DNA of 64,000 nucleotides. Origin: Prevotellaceae bacterium HUN156 (GTDB taxonomy: Bacteria > Bacteroidota > Bacteroidia > Bacteroidales > Bacteroidaceae). The position numbers were made by a program, and so were the translations under genes. How positions within the stretch are numbered: position 1 is the first letter of the stretch; each line of letters starts with the position of its first letter. Where the stretch lies: assembly GCA_900119285.1 (NCBI GenBank), contig FPIT01000004.1, positions 248,001-312,000 of the forward strand. The letters are read 5' to 3'. Below the pieces are notes generated by a model, which saw only the letters and a list, made by a program, of their open reading frames with translations, was not told where the DNA came from and made no database searches. Positions 39,530-48,389 of the stretch are shown piece after piece.

Positions 39530-42366
39530 CTATTCAATTCTTCCTTGAGGAACTTGGGGGTATAACCCTTCTTACTCATGGCTATTTTCTCAGGGGTACC
39601 CGTAGAGAGTACTGTTCCGCCACCACGACCACCTTCAGGACCCATATCAATGATATAGTCGGCTTGACGGATAACATCTAAGTTATGTTCAATAATGATA
39701 ATGCTATTGCCACGATTGACCAAACGGCGAATCACATCCATCAAAATGCGGATATCCTCAAAGTGCAGGCCAGTGGTAGGCTCATCGAGAATATAAATAG
39801 TTTTACCTGTATCCTTCTTTGATAGTTCTGTGGCTAACTTGATGCGCTGGCTCTCACCACCAGATAGAGTAGTAGAGGGCTGACCGAGTTTGATATATCC
39901 AAGGCCTACATCCTGGATTGTCTTAATCTTACGCAGAATCTCAGGTACATTTTCAAAGAATTCGCAAGCCTGATTGATAGTCATATCCAATACGTCAGCT
40001 ATTGATTTTCCCTTGAAACGTACCTCCAAGGTCTCACGATTGTATCGTTTGCCATGACACTCTTCGCAAGGTACTTGGATATTAGGCAGAAAGTTCATCT
40101 CAATAGTCTTGTAGCCATTGCCGCCACACGTCTCACAACGACCGCCTTTTACATTGAATGAGAAGCGTCCCGGTTTGTAGCCGCGAATCTGTGCCTCGGG
40201 TAGGTTAACAAACAATGAGCGGATATCTGAGAATACTCCTGTATAAGTGGCGGGGTTGGAACGTGGTGTTCGACCTATAGGTGTCTGGTCAACGTTGACC
40301 ACCTTGTCAATATTCTCTAATCCTTCAATGCTATCATAGGGTAATGGAGCCTGCAGTGAGCGATAGAAGTGCTTGGAGAGAATAGGGTAGAGCGTCTCAT
40401 TGATAAGCGTAGACTTACCAGAGCCACTGACACCTGTGACAACGACAAGCTTTCCTAAGGGGAATTCTACATCTATGTTCTTTAAGTTGTTGCCACGGCA
40501 GCAGTGTAGGATAAGGCTCTTGCCTGTGTCTGCCTTCTGTGCGGCAACTGAATCGCTACTGACAGTACCATTAAGGTATTGGGCTGTCAGCGTATTGCTT
40601 TTTAGCATATCTGCAGGTGTGCCTTGGAATACTACTTCTCCACCTTTGCGCCCAGCACGAGGACCTATGTCAACAATCCAATCGGCTGCTAACATCATGT
40701 CGCGGTCGTGTTCTACCACTATCACCGTATTACCTAAATCACGCAGCTCTTTTAATGAACGAATCAAACGGTCGTTATCCCTTTGATGTAGGCCTATAGA
40801 AGGCTCATCTAATATATATAGCACATTAACTAACTGTGAACCAATCTGCGTAGCCAGACGGATGCGCTGGCTCTCACCACCTGAGAGACTAGCTGACTGT
40901 CGGTTGAGTGAAAGGTAGTCAAGTCCCACCTCTAATAAGAAGTTCAGGCGAGTACGTATCTCTTTCAGTATCTCGTGGGCTATCTGCTGTTGCTGGTGGT
41001 CAAGATGTTCTTCACATTGTTCTATCCACTCATACAACTCAGATAAGTCCATTGAAGCCAGTTCGGCAATATTCTTATCCCATATCTTATAAGATAAGGC
41101 TTCGCGTTTTAGTCGCTGACCTTTACACTCTGGGCACTCACATTCCGCCAAGAACTGTTCAGCCCACTTCTGACCACTACTTGTCTCGTCGCTCTCCATC
41201 ACAGAGCGCAGGTATTTTACGACACCATCATAGTCAACAAAATAGTCGCTTGAAGTATGTACCAGTTCTTTGTCGATGCGTACGGGTTCCAGAGTGCCAT
41301 AGAGAATCTCGTTGAGCGCTTCTTCTGGTATTTCCTCAATAGGTGTTTTTATGTCGCATTCATAGTAGCGAAGAATGGCAGCAATCTGCCAGAAAATCAT
41401 CTGGTTCTTATATTTTCCTAAGGGCACGATGGCACCTTCATGGATGGATTGTTTACGATTGGGAATGACCTTCTTTAGGTCTATCTCGTTAACATATCCC
41501 AGTCCTTTACAACGTGGACAGGCACCTTGTGGTGAATTGAATGAGAATGTGTTTGGTGCCGGGTCGCTATATGAGATACCCGTAGTAGGACACATCAGTC
41601 GTTTTGAGAAGTGTTTAACGGCACCACTCTCATGGTCCATAATCATGATAAGTCCTTCGCCCTGTTTCATCGCCATCTGAACCGATTTCTTGAGTCGTTC
41701 ATCTGCCACCAATGGAGTAGAGGCGTCCGCAGGGACCTTCACTGCCATACGGTCAATAACTACTTCTATGTCGTGGTTCTTATAACGGTCCACTTTCATA
41801 CCAGGCAAAATCTCCTTGACTTCACCATCAATGCGTACATGCAGATATCCTTTGCGGCGCATACTCTCAAAGAGTTCGCGATAATGGCCTTTACGCCCTT
41901 GTACTAATGGGGCAAGAATCAGAATCTTTTTGCCTGCATAGTCGTGCATGATCATATCAATGACCTTCTCCTCGGTGTACTTCACCATCTGCTCACCAGT
42001 CTCGTAGCTATATGCTTTTCCGGCACGAGCAAAGAGCAAACGCATATAGTCGTAAATCTCAGTAGTGGTACCTACTGTAGAGCGCGGATTCTTGTTAGTG
42101 GTCTTTTGTTCGATACTGATTACTGGCGAGAGTCCCGTTATCTTGTCTACATCGGGACGCTCTAAGCCACCAAGAAAGTTGCGTGCATATGCGGAGAAAG
42201 TTTCAATATAACGACGCTGTCCTTCTGCGAAGATAGTATCAAAGGCCAAAGAAGACTTGCCACTACCGCTAAGACCGGTAATGACAGTCAGTGAGTTGCG
42301 AGGTATCTCTACGTCGATGTTCTTCAAATTATGAACACGAGCGCCAAAAACTTGTATTTTTTCCAT
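39523..42366 (-). CDS. uvrA: Excinuclease ABC subunit A
   Basis: This 947-residue ATPase recognises bulky DNA lesions with UvrB in nucleotide excision repair. The first Walker A is GLSGSGKSS (31-39), the second GVSGSGKST (about 635). Both ABC signatures (LSGGESQRIRLAT, LSGGESQRIKLAT) and three zinc-binding pairs (CPRCKGLGY, CPECKGQRL and CETCGGNGY with CEECHGKRY) are visible. Length is normal. It starts 9 bp after the T9SS-sorted gene and probably shares its promoter. Confidence 0.97.
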   Translation of the reverse strand: MEKIQVFGARVHNLKNIDVEIPRNSLTVITGLSGSGKSSLAFDTIFAEGQRRYIETFSAYARNFLGGLERPDVDKITGLSPVISIEQKTTNKNPRSTVGTTTEIYDYMRLLFARAGKAYSYETGEQMVKYTEEKVIDMIMHDYAGKKILILAPLVQGRKGHYRELFESMRRKGYLHVRIDGEVKEILPGMKVDRYKNHDIEVVIDRMAVKVPADASTPLVADERLKKSVQMAMKQGEGLIMIMDHESGAVKHFSKRLMCPTTGISYSDPAPNTFSFNSPQGACPRCKGLGYVNEIDLKKVIPNRKQSIHEGAIVPLGKYKNQMIFWQIAAILRYYECDIKTPIEEIPEEALNEILYGTLEPVRIDKELVHTSSDYFVDYDGVVKYLRSVMESDETSSGQKWAEQFLAECECPECKGQRLKREALSYKIWDKNIAELASMDLSELYEWIEQCEEHLDHQQQQIAHEILKEIRTRLNFLLEVGLDYLSLNRQSASLSGGESQRIRLATQIGSQLVNVLYILDEPSIGLHQRDNDRLIRSLKELRDLGNTVIVVEHDRDMMLAADWIVDIGPRAGRKGGEVVFQGTPADMLKSNTLTAQYLNGTVSSDSVAAQKADTGKSLILHCCRGNNLKNIDVEFPLGKLVVVTGVSGSGKSTLINETLYPILSKHFYRSLQAPLPYDSIEGLENIDKVVNVDQTPIGRTPRSNPATYTGVFSDIRSLFVNLPEAQIRGYKPGRFSFNVKGGRCETCGGNGYKTIEMNFLPNIQVPCEECHGKRYNRETLEVRFKGKSIADVLDMTINQACEFFENVPEILRKIKTIQDVGLGYIKLGQPSTTLSGGESQRIKLATELSKKDTGKTIYILDEPTTGLHFEDIRILMDVIRRLVNRGNSIIIIEHNLDVIRQADYIIDMGPEGGRGGGTVLSTGTPEKIAMSKKGYTPKFLKEELNRG

Positions 42367-42375
42367 GTGGATTGA

Positions 42376-43047
42376 TTACTGGTTGTTGGTGTCTACCGTG
42401 TTAAAATTGCGAATCAGGTTGACATCGCGGCGGATGTTATACTCGATGCCATCAGCACCACGAGCCTTCACGTAAACGAAATAAACTCCATCTTTGACGG
42501 GATGTCCATTATGTGTACCATCCCAACCACCTGTAATGTTATTCCACTCGTAAAGCTTCTGTCCATTGCGATTGAAGATATAGGCATGAAACTCGACGAT
42601 ACTCTTGTAATTGTCTTGCTTGGCACGATAGATATCGTTAAAGCCATCGCCATTGGGAGAGAATGCGTTAGGCATCTCCAAATGGCTGCTGCTAATGGTG
42701 ATACGCAAGGAGGATGACTCAATAACCTCATTGTCTAATACCACCTGCAGGGTTATCTCCGTTACACCGGCAACCGTGAGATCATATTCTGTGTTTTCCT
42801 CATAACGAGTAATGTTGATACCAGCAGTATTATTCTTGATGTGCCATTCAATAGTGGCCCCAGCATCAAGACCTGAAGGGTTGGAGGTTAAACGTAAGTG
42901 CAATGGCGCTTCGGCACTGAAACTCTCTGTAGCCGTTATCTCGCTACCATTCTTATCTGTATAGGTAACCTGTAATTCGATGTCTGCATAGGCACTCGCA
43001 GTAAACAGACAGAAAACTAATAATGCTATATACTTCCTTATTTCCAT
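42376..43047 (-). CDS. Secreted protein with T9SS type B sorting domain
   Basis: This 223-residue protein has a signal peptide (1-21), a beta-rich immunoglobulin-like region (about 25-115), and a C-terminal gliding-motility-type (CHU_C, type B) sorting domain. The domain shows MPNAFSPNGDGFNDIYR, FHAYIFNRNGQKLYEWN, GWDGTHNGHPVKDGVYFVYV and a final RRDVNLIR. Such domains route proteins through the type IX system to the cell surface. The passenger part is very short, so the protein may be structural or a ligand. It precedes uvrA by 9 bp. Confidence 0.85.
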   Translation of the reverse strand: MEIRKYIALLVFCLFTASAYADIELQVTYTDKNGSEITATESFSAEAPLHLRLTSNPSGLDAGATIEWHIKNNTAGINITRYEENTEYDLTVAGVTEITLQVVLDNEVIESSSLRITISSSHLEMPNAFSPNGDGFNDIYRAKQDNYKSIVEFHAYIFNRNGQKLYEWNNITGGWDGTHNGHPVKDGVYFVYVKARGADGIEYNIRRDVNLIRNFNTVDTNNQ

Positions 43048-43069
43048 TTTTGATATGCGAATATTTGTG

Positions 43070-43077
43070 CAAATTTA
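43070..43077 (-). promoter_or_regulatory. Promoter of the T9SS-sorted gene and uvrA, -7 box
   Basis: The complement reads TAAATTTG, matching TAnnTTTG, 22 bp upstream of the start codon. No strong -33 element; the repeat module lies at that position. Confidence 0.5.
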
Positions 43078-43084
43078 GAAAATA

Positions 43085-43140
43085 ATTATGAATTATGAAT
43101 GCAACGCCACACTTTTCTTTGGAAAAGAATTATAATTTAT
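43085..43140. repeat. ATTATGA repeats, GCAACGCCACACT module and hairpin
   Basis: Two ATTATGA units (43085-43098) are followed by GCAACGCCACACT (43101-43113) and the hairpin CTTTTC-TTT-GGAAAAG. The 13-nt module is the reverse complement of 552-564 and 7207-7219, each with a different hairpin next to it. It fills the gap between two divergent promoters. Confidence 0.65.
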
Positions 43141-43151
43141 GATTTATTTCG

Positions 43152-43159
43152 TAATTTTG
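43152..43159 (+). promoter_or_regulatory. LysM gene promoter, -7 box
   Basis: TAATTTTG lies 27 bp upstream of the start codon of the LysM gene. Confidence 0.5.
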
Positions 43160-43186
43160 TAGCGCAAAACGTAAAAATAGGCAATT

Positions 43187-44563
43187 ATGAAATCAATAAT
43201 GCGATATTTTCTCGTGCTGACGGTACTCTGTTTGATGACAGAGACGGCTATGGCTCAGGTGCAGAACTATAAAGAGTTGCACAAAGTGAAGCGCAAGGAG
43301 ACAATCTTTGGTATTGCCCGTGAGAATGGACTGACCATTGACGAACTCATCAATGCGAATCCAGAGATGAAGCAGCCTGGTTATGAGTTGCGCAAGGGAG
43401 ACTATATCAAGATTCCCTTTCCCTCTGGTAGTGCAAAGGCAATAGCCAGTGCTACGCAGCAACCACAGATGCCTATGAAACCTGTGGTGGTAGAAAAGGA
43501 TATGCGCCAGCGTGAAATCCGCGTTGGCATCATGTTGCCGTTGCATAATGAGAACGGTGATGGCCGACGTATGGCAGAATATTATCGCGGTGTGCTGATG
43601 GCTTGCGACAGTCTGAGAGTGCATGGCATTTCAACAGATATTCGTGCATGGAACGTGGCTGAGAATACAAAAATAGAAGGTATACTGAAAGACCCGCGTG
43701 CTGAGGAGTGCGACTTAATCATCGGCCCGCTCTATACCAAGCAAGTAAAGGCATTAGGCGATTTCGCTCTTGCTCACGATATTCGTGTGTTGATTCCGTT
43801 CTCAATCAATAGCAATGAGGTGTTTGATAATGGTAACCTCTTCCAAGTTTTCCAGAATGGTAATCAAACTAATCAAAGCTATGTATTCCGCTTCTATCAG
43901 CGTTTCAAGGATAGTCATGTGGTTATTATCGACTGTAATGATTCAACGAGTACGAAAGGTAGCTTTACCACCGTATTACGCCGTAAGTTAGAGCAAGAGG
44001 GCGCAGAATACACCATTACCAACTTGAAATCCAGTGAGGCAAAGTTTAAACAGAGTTTCTCCACTACTAAGCATAATGTAGTGGTGCTTAATACTAGCCG
44101 TTCACAGGAACTTAATGTTGCTTTTGCAAAACTGAATGGTATGCTGATGACGGCTCCTTCACTGAAGATATCAATGTTTGGTTATCCCGAATGGCTGATG
44201 TATAACCGTCAGCATCTTGACAATTTCTATAAGTTTGATACGTATATCCCTTCAACATACTATATGAGTCCGCTTTCACCTCGTGCAGAGCATTTCAAGA
44301 AGAAGTATCGTTGGAATTTCCATCAGGATATGCAACCCTATCATCAGCGTTATGCTGTTACGGGCTTTGACCAAGCATTCTTTATGATTAAAGGTTTGCA
44401 CATGTATGGCAAAAACTTTACGGGTGCATCAGGTATGGTAGGTTATACTCCCTTACAGACACCGTTGCACTTTGAACGTATTGGCAATGGAGGTATGCAG
44501 AACCGTGCCAGCCTCTTTATTCATTACACAAGGGATAACCGTATTGAAACGATTAACTTCTAA
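43187..44563 (+). CDS. LysM plus type-1 periplasmic-binding protein
   Basis: This 458-residue protein has a signal peptide (1-23), a LysM peptidoglycan-binding domain (about 27-77: HKVKRKETIFGIARENGLTI, then NPEMKQPGYELRKGDYIKIP), and a leucine-binding-protein-like domain from about 105 (REIRVGIMLPLHNENGDGRR, then GPLYTKQVKALGDFALAH). It has no transporter partner nearby, so it is more likely an envelope sensor or scaffold anchored to peptidoglycan than an importer subunit. The PorT-like barrel gene 19 bp downstream is probably in the same operon. Confidence 0.82.
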   Translation: MKSIMRYFLVLTVLCLMTETAMAQVQNYKELHKVKRKETIFGIARENGLTIDELINANPEMKQPGYELRKGDYIKIPFPSGSAKAIASATQQPQMPMKPVVVEKDMRQREIRVGIMLPLHNENGDGRRMAEYYRGVLMACDSLRVHGISTDIRAWNVAENTKIEGILKDPRAEECDLIIGPLYTKQVKALGDFALAHDIRVLIPFSINSNEVFDNGNLFQVFQNGNQTNQSYVFRFYQRFKDSHVVIIDCNDSTSTKGSFTTVLRRKLEQEGAEYTITNLKSSEAKFKQSFSTTKHNVVVLNTSRSQELNVAFAKLNGMLMTAPSLKISMFGYPEWLMYNRQHLDNFYKFDTYIPSTYYMSPLSPRAEHFKKKYRWNFHQDMQPYHQRYAVTGFDQAFFMIKGLHMYGKNFTGASGMVGYTPLQTPLHFERIGNGGMQNRASLFIHYTRDNRIETINF

Positions 44564-44582
44564 AAGGTAGATAAAAAGATAA

Positions 44583-45380
44583 ATGAGCTTTATGATGTAT
44601 AAGAAGGTACAGAAGATAGTAAAATGTTTATTACCATTTTACCTTTTAACCTTTTTACCTTTTGCTGTTAAGGCGCAGGTTGGTGACTATCGTAATGACT
44701 TCGCAGTAGGTGTCAGTGCAGGTTATATGATGAGCAATGTAGCCTTCGTGCCAGATGTACCACAAAAGATGCAGACAGGTTTGACGGCTGGTTTGACACT
44801 GCGATATACTTGTGAGAAATATTTTAAAAGTATTTGCGCCATTGTGGCAGAGGTGAATGTTGCTCAGACTGGATGGAAAGAGGATATTCTAGATGTCAAC
44901 AATCAGCCCGTATACTATGCTGAAGACGCAGATAAGAGTATGCCACTCAGCTATCAGCGTAAGATGACATATATTCAAGTTCCTCTTCTTGCTCGTTTGG
45001 GTTGGGGAAGGGAACGTAAAGGTTTTCAAGGATTCTTCCAAGCTGGTCCGCAGATTGGTTTTTTCTTGGATGAATCAGCATCGACTAATGTCGTTGCAGG
45101 TAAACCTTTGGCTAATGATCGAGCCTCACAAGTGGTAGCACAGAATTCATTGGCTGTAGAGAATAAATTCGACTATGGTATCGCAGCAGGTGCTGGTGTA
45201 GAGTTCTCTATGCGTCGAGTTGGCCACTTCATGCTTGAAGGTCGTTACTATTATGGCTTGGGCAATATCTTCAAAAACTCGAAGAGTGACTACTTTGGTA
45301 AGTCCAACTTCGGACAGATAGTTGTTAAGGCTAGCTATTTGTTTGATATTGTCAGAACGAAAAACGATAAGATTAAGTAG
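44583..45380 (+). CDS. PorT-like outer-membrane beta-barrel protein
   Basis: This 265-residue protein has a signal peptide (to about 32, cleavage near VKAQ) and about eight amphipathic strands (AVGVSAGYMMSNVAFV, YIQVPLLARLGWG, FQAGPQIGFFLDE, FDYGIAAGAGVEFSM, MLEGRYYYGLGNIF), ending IVVKASYLFDIV. This fits the PorT/OMP_b-brl_2 family; PorT itself is a type IX secretion component, but the family label is broad. The h-region of the signal peptide (PFYLLTFLPF) is encoded by 7-8 nt TTTTACC repeats (44637-44659). ATGs at codons 1, 4 and 5 are possible starts. Confidence 0.75.
   Translation: MSFMMYKKVQKIVKCLLPFYLLTFLPFAVKAQVGDYRNDFAVGVSAGYMMSNVAFVPDVPQKMQTGLTAGLTLRYTCEKYFKSICAIVAEVNVAQTGWKEDILDVNNQPVYYAEDADKSMPLSYQRKMTYIQVPLLARLGWGRERKGFQGFFQAGPQIGFFLDESASTNVVAGKPLANDRASQVVAQNSLAVENKFDYGIAAGAGVEFSMRRVGHFMLEGRYYYGLGNIFKNSKSDYFGKSNFGQIVVKASYLFDIVRTKNDKIK
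44637..44659. repeat. TTTTACC repeats inside a signal-peptide coding region
   Basis: Three units, TTTTACC, TTTTAACC and TTTTTACC, encode part of the hydrophobic core of the signal peptide. They match the complement of the repeats at 31919-31951. Confidence 0.5.
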
Positions 45381-45413
45381 AAATAATAAATAACAATTAA
45401 TAATTAACTAACT

Positions 45414-46943
45414 ATGTTCGAAAATCAACCAAAAGGTTTATTTGCGTTGGCATTGGCCAACACGGGCGAGCGCTTCGGTTACTACACCATGCTGGCTGTT
45501 TTCGCCTTGTTTTTGAGAGCAAACTACGGATTGTCACCTGCTATGGCTGGTGCAATTTACAGTTCATTCCTCATGTTAGTGTATTTCTTCCCGTTGATTG
45601 GCGGTATCATGGCCGACAAGTTTGGATTTGGTAAGATGGTGACTACGGGTATCATCATCATGTTTGCAGGATATCTGTTACTTTCTGTACCCCTTGGTGG
45701 TGACACTGTCGCATTGGTTGTAATGCTGGCTGCTTTGTTGCTTATCGGTTTTGGTACGGGATTGTTCAAGGGTAATTTGCAGGTAATGGTAGGTGATCTC
45801 TACAATGATCCTAAGTATGCCGACAAGCGTGACTCAGGTTTCTCTATCTTCTATATGGCTATTAACATTGGTGCATTGTTTGCTCCTACAGCAGCTATCA
45901 AGATTAAGGAGTATGCAGAGACTTCGCTGAACTATTCGTCTAACGATGCCTACCACTTCTCATTTGCTGTGGCTTGTGCTTCACTTATTCTTTCTATTGC
46001 TATCTATTACGCTTTTCGTAGTACTTTCCGTCATACGGAAGGTGGCTCTAAGAAGGAAGCCAAGGCTGCAGAAGCTGCTCCTGTAGAGGAGTTGTCGAAG
46101 GAAGAAACCAAACAGCGCATCGTGGCACTCTGCCTCGTGTTTGCAGTTGTTATCTTCTTCTGGATGGCCTTCCACCAGAATGGTCTGTCGCTGACCTACT
46201 TTGCTGATGAGTTTACCGCTCAGTCAGCAGAAGGCTTGCAGGCTATGTGCTTCAATGTATGGAATTTGGTTGGAGTCATCTTCATAGTCTATGCTCTGTT
46301 CTCCCTGTTCCAGTCAAAGACAGGCAAAGCCAAGGCAGCTTCAGCCACTGTTATTCTTATCACTGCGGCTTTGTTATGTCTGTCGTACGATGCTGATGGT
46401 AGTATCTCTGTTTCAGCTCCTATCTTCCAGCAGTTCAACCCCTTCTATGTTGTTGCTCTGACTCCAGTGTCAATGGCTATCTTTGGTTCATTAGCAGCAA
46501 AAGGTAAGGAACCCTCTGCTCCTCGTAAGATTGCTTATGGTATGATTGTAGCAGCTATTGCTTATGCATTGATGGCTTTCAGTTCGTTCGGATTGCCTAT
46601 GCCTCAGACAGAAATGGTTAATGGTGAGCCTGTTGCTGTTCATGTAGCTGACGTAACACCCAACTTGCTTATCAGTGTATATTTGGTGTTGACCTTTGGT
46701 GAATTGTTACTCTCGCCAATGGGTATTTCGTTTGTTTCGAAGGTAGCTCCTCCCAAATATAAAGGAATGATGATGGGTGGCTGGTTTGTAGCAACAGCTA
46801 TTGGTAATCAGTTAGTCGTTGTAGGTGGTCTGCTGTGGGGTGCTGTACCCTTGTGGGTATGCTGGAGCGTATTCCTCGGTGTTTGTCTTGTAGCAGCAAT
46901 CTTCATGTTTGCAATGATGAATCGTTTGGAAAAGGTTTGCTAA
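45414..46943 (+). CDS. POT-family proton-dependent peptide transporter
   Basis: This 509-residue inner-membrane symporter imports di- and tripeptides. Seen are the N-terminal signature GERFGYYTMLAVFALFLRA (the ExxER/FYG region), GFGTGLFKGNLQVMVGDLY, DSGFSIFYMAINIGALFAP (the PTR2 motif) and about 12-14 helices. A charged, Ala-rich cytoplasmic linker lies at about 205-230. Its stop abuts the ATG of the NhaC gene, so the two are translated in tandem. Confidence 0.93.
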   Translation: MFENQPKGLFALALANTGERFGYYTMLAVFALFLRANYGLSPAMAGAIYSSFLMLVYFFPLIGGIMADKFGFGKMVTTGIIIMFAGYLLLSVPLGGDTVALVVMLAALLLIGFGTGLFKGNLQVMVGDLYNDPKYADKRDSGFSIFYMAINIGALFAPTAAIKIKEYAETSLNYSSNDAYHFSFAVACASLILSIAIYYAFRSTFRHTEGGSKKEAKAAEAAPVEELSKEETKQRIVALCLVFAVVIFFWMAFHQNGLSLTYFADEFTAQSAEGLQAMCFNVWNLVGVIFIVYALFSLFQSKTGKAKAASATVILITAALLCLSYDADGSISVSAPIFQQFNPFYVVALTPVSMAIFGSLAAKGKEPSAPRKIAYGMIVAAIAYALMAFSSFGLPMPQTEMVNGEPVAVHVADVTPNLLISVYLVLTFGELLLSPMGISFVSKVAPPKYKGMMMGGWFVATAIGNQLVVVGGLLWGAVPLWVCWSVFLGVCLVAAIFMFAMMNRLEKVC

Positions 46944-48383
46944 ATGCTGATATCATTTATCCCATTTATAGTACTTATAGTACTCATCACGTGTTGCGTT
47001 GCCGTTTTCGGCAACGCAACATTGGATGGTGCCTCTCAGTTATCGCTGATGGTGGCATCGGCAGTTAGTGTGTTAGTAGGACATTTCTCCAAACGGCTGC
47101 AATGGGAGAATCTGGAAAAAGAAATAACCGATAAGATAGCCAGCTGTACGCCGGCTATTATTATTTTATTGCTGATTGGTGCCATAGGTGGCTCATGGAT
47201 GGTTTCGGGAATTGTACCTACAATGATTTATTATGGTATGCAGATTATTCGTCCCGAAGTGTTCTTGGTTAGCAGTAGTATCCTTTGTGCACTTGTGAGC
47301 TTGATGATTGGCTCGTCGTGGACCACGGTAGCCACCATTGGCGTAGCGCTGATGGGTATTGGCAAGGCACATGGCTTTGACGATGGATGGATTGCTGGCT
47401 CAATTATCACGGGAGCCTACTTCGGAGATAAACTCTCACCGCTCTCTGATACCACAGTATTGGCATCGAGCGTGTCTGGAACGCCTTTGTTTACCCATAT
47501 CCGCTATATGCTTTTCACTACGGTGCCCACATTCTGCATCTCGCTTACAATCTTCTTGGTTGCTGGTCTGATGATGAATGTTTCTGGACATGGTCACGTC
47601 ACTGGTTTCATGGAAGGCCTGCAGAATACTTTTGTTATCTCTCCATGGCTTCTGTTAGTACCAGTGCTGACAGGTGTGATGATATCTCGCCGTTGGCCTT
47701 CAATGGTAGTTCTCTTCTTGGCAATCCTGTTGGCTGTAGTGGTAGGCCTCTGTGTCCAGACAGATTTGGTTCATACTATTTCTGGAATATCAGGCATGTC
47801 AGGAGATGCAGGAGCAAATTTTCTCGCTTCATATAAGGGTATGATGCAGGTTTGCTATGGTAGTACAAGCATAGAAACAGGAGTACCTATGCTCAACGAA
47901 TTGGTACATACCAGTGGTATGGAAGGTATGATGCCTACTATCTGGTTGATTATTTGTGCACAGACGTTTGGAGCAGCACTGACGGCTACAGGACAGTTGC
48001 AGGATCTGATGCGATTGGTACTTCGTTTTGTCAAGGGAACGGCTTCTCTTGTGGCTTCAACAGTAGGTACATCATTGTTTTGCAATATCGCTACTGCCGA
48101 CCAGTACCTATCTATTATGTTGGCCAGTTCGATGTTCAAAGATACCTATCGCAAGAAGGGCTATGAACCTCGTTTGCTAAGTCGCACTTGTGAGGATAGC
48201 GCTACTGTCACCTCTGTGCTGATACCTTGGAATACCTGTGGTCTTACGCAGAGCACGGTATTGGGCGTGGCAACGCTGACCTATCTGCCTTATTGCTTCT
48301 TTAATATGCTTTCGCCCATCACCAGTATTGTTGTGGCTGCTACAGGCTGGAAAATCAAGAGAAAAGTGATGGCTGAAGAATAA
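46944..48383 (+). CDS. NhaC-family Na+/H+ antiporter
   Basis: This 479-residue membrane protein has about 11-12 helices and NhaC-type segments (LSLMVASAVSVLVGHFSK, MIGSSWTTVATIGVALMGIG, GAYFGDKLSPLSDTTVLASS, TCEDSATVTSVLIPWNTCG). It would exchange Na+ for H+ or serve a related substrate exchange. Bases 46992-47021 within codons 17-26 form a perfect 13-bp hairpin with a TTTT loop, unusual inside a gene. It starts on the base after the POT stop codon. Confidence 0.9.
   Translation: MLISFIPFIVLIVLITCCVAVFGNATLDGASQLSLMVASAVSVLVGHFSKRLQWENLEKEITDKIASCTPAIIILLLIGAIGGSWMVSGIVPTMIYYGMQIIRPEVFLVSSSILCALVSLMIGSSWTTVATIGVALMGIGKAHGFDDGWIAGSIITGAYFGDKLSPLSDTTVLASSVSGTPLFTHIRYMLFTTVPTFCISLTIFLVAGLMMNVSGHGHVTGFMEGLQNTFVISPWLLLVPVLTGVMISRRWPSMVVLFLAILLAVVVGLCVQTDLVHTISGISGMSGDAGANFLASYKGMMQVCYGSTSIETGVPMLNELVHTSGMEGMMPTIWLIICAQTFGAALTATGQLQDLMRLVLRFVKGTASLVASTVGTSLFCNIATADQYLSIMLASSMFKDTYRKKGYEPRLLSRTCEDSATVTSVLIPWNTCGLTQSTVLGVATLTYLPYCFFNMLSPITSIVVAATGWKIKRKVMAEE
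46992..47021. repeat. Perfect 13-bp hairpin inside the NhaC gene
   Basis: TGTTGCGTTGCCG pairs with CGGCAACGCAACA around TTTT, 48 bp after the start codon. It may limit translation or transcription of nhaC relative to the POT gene, or be another inserted mini-hairpin. Confidence 0.7.
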
Positions 48384-48389
48384 TTTGTG

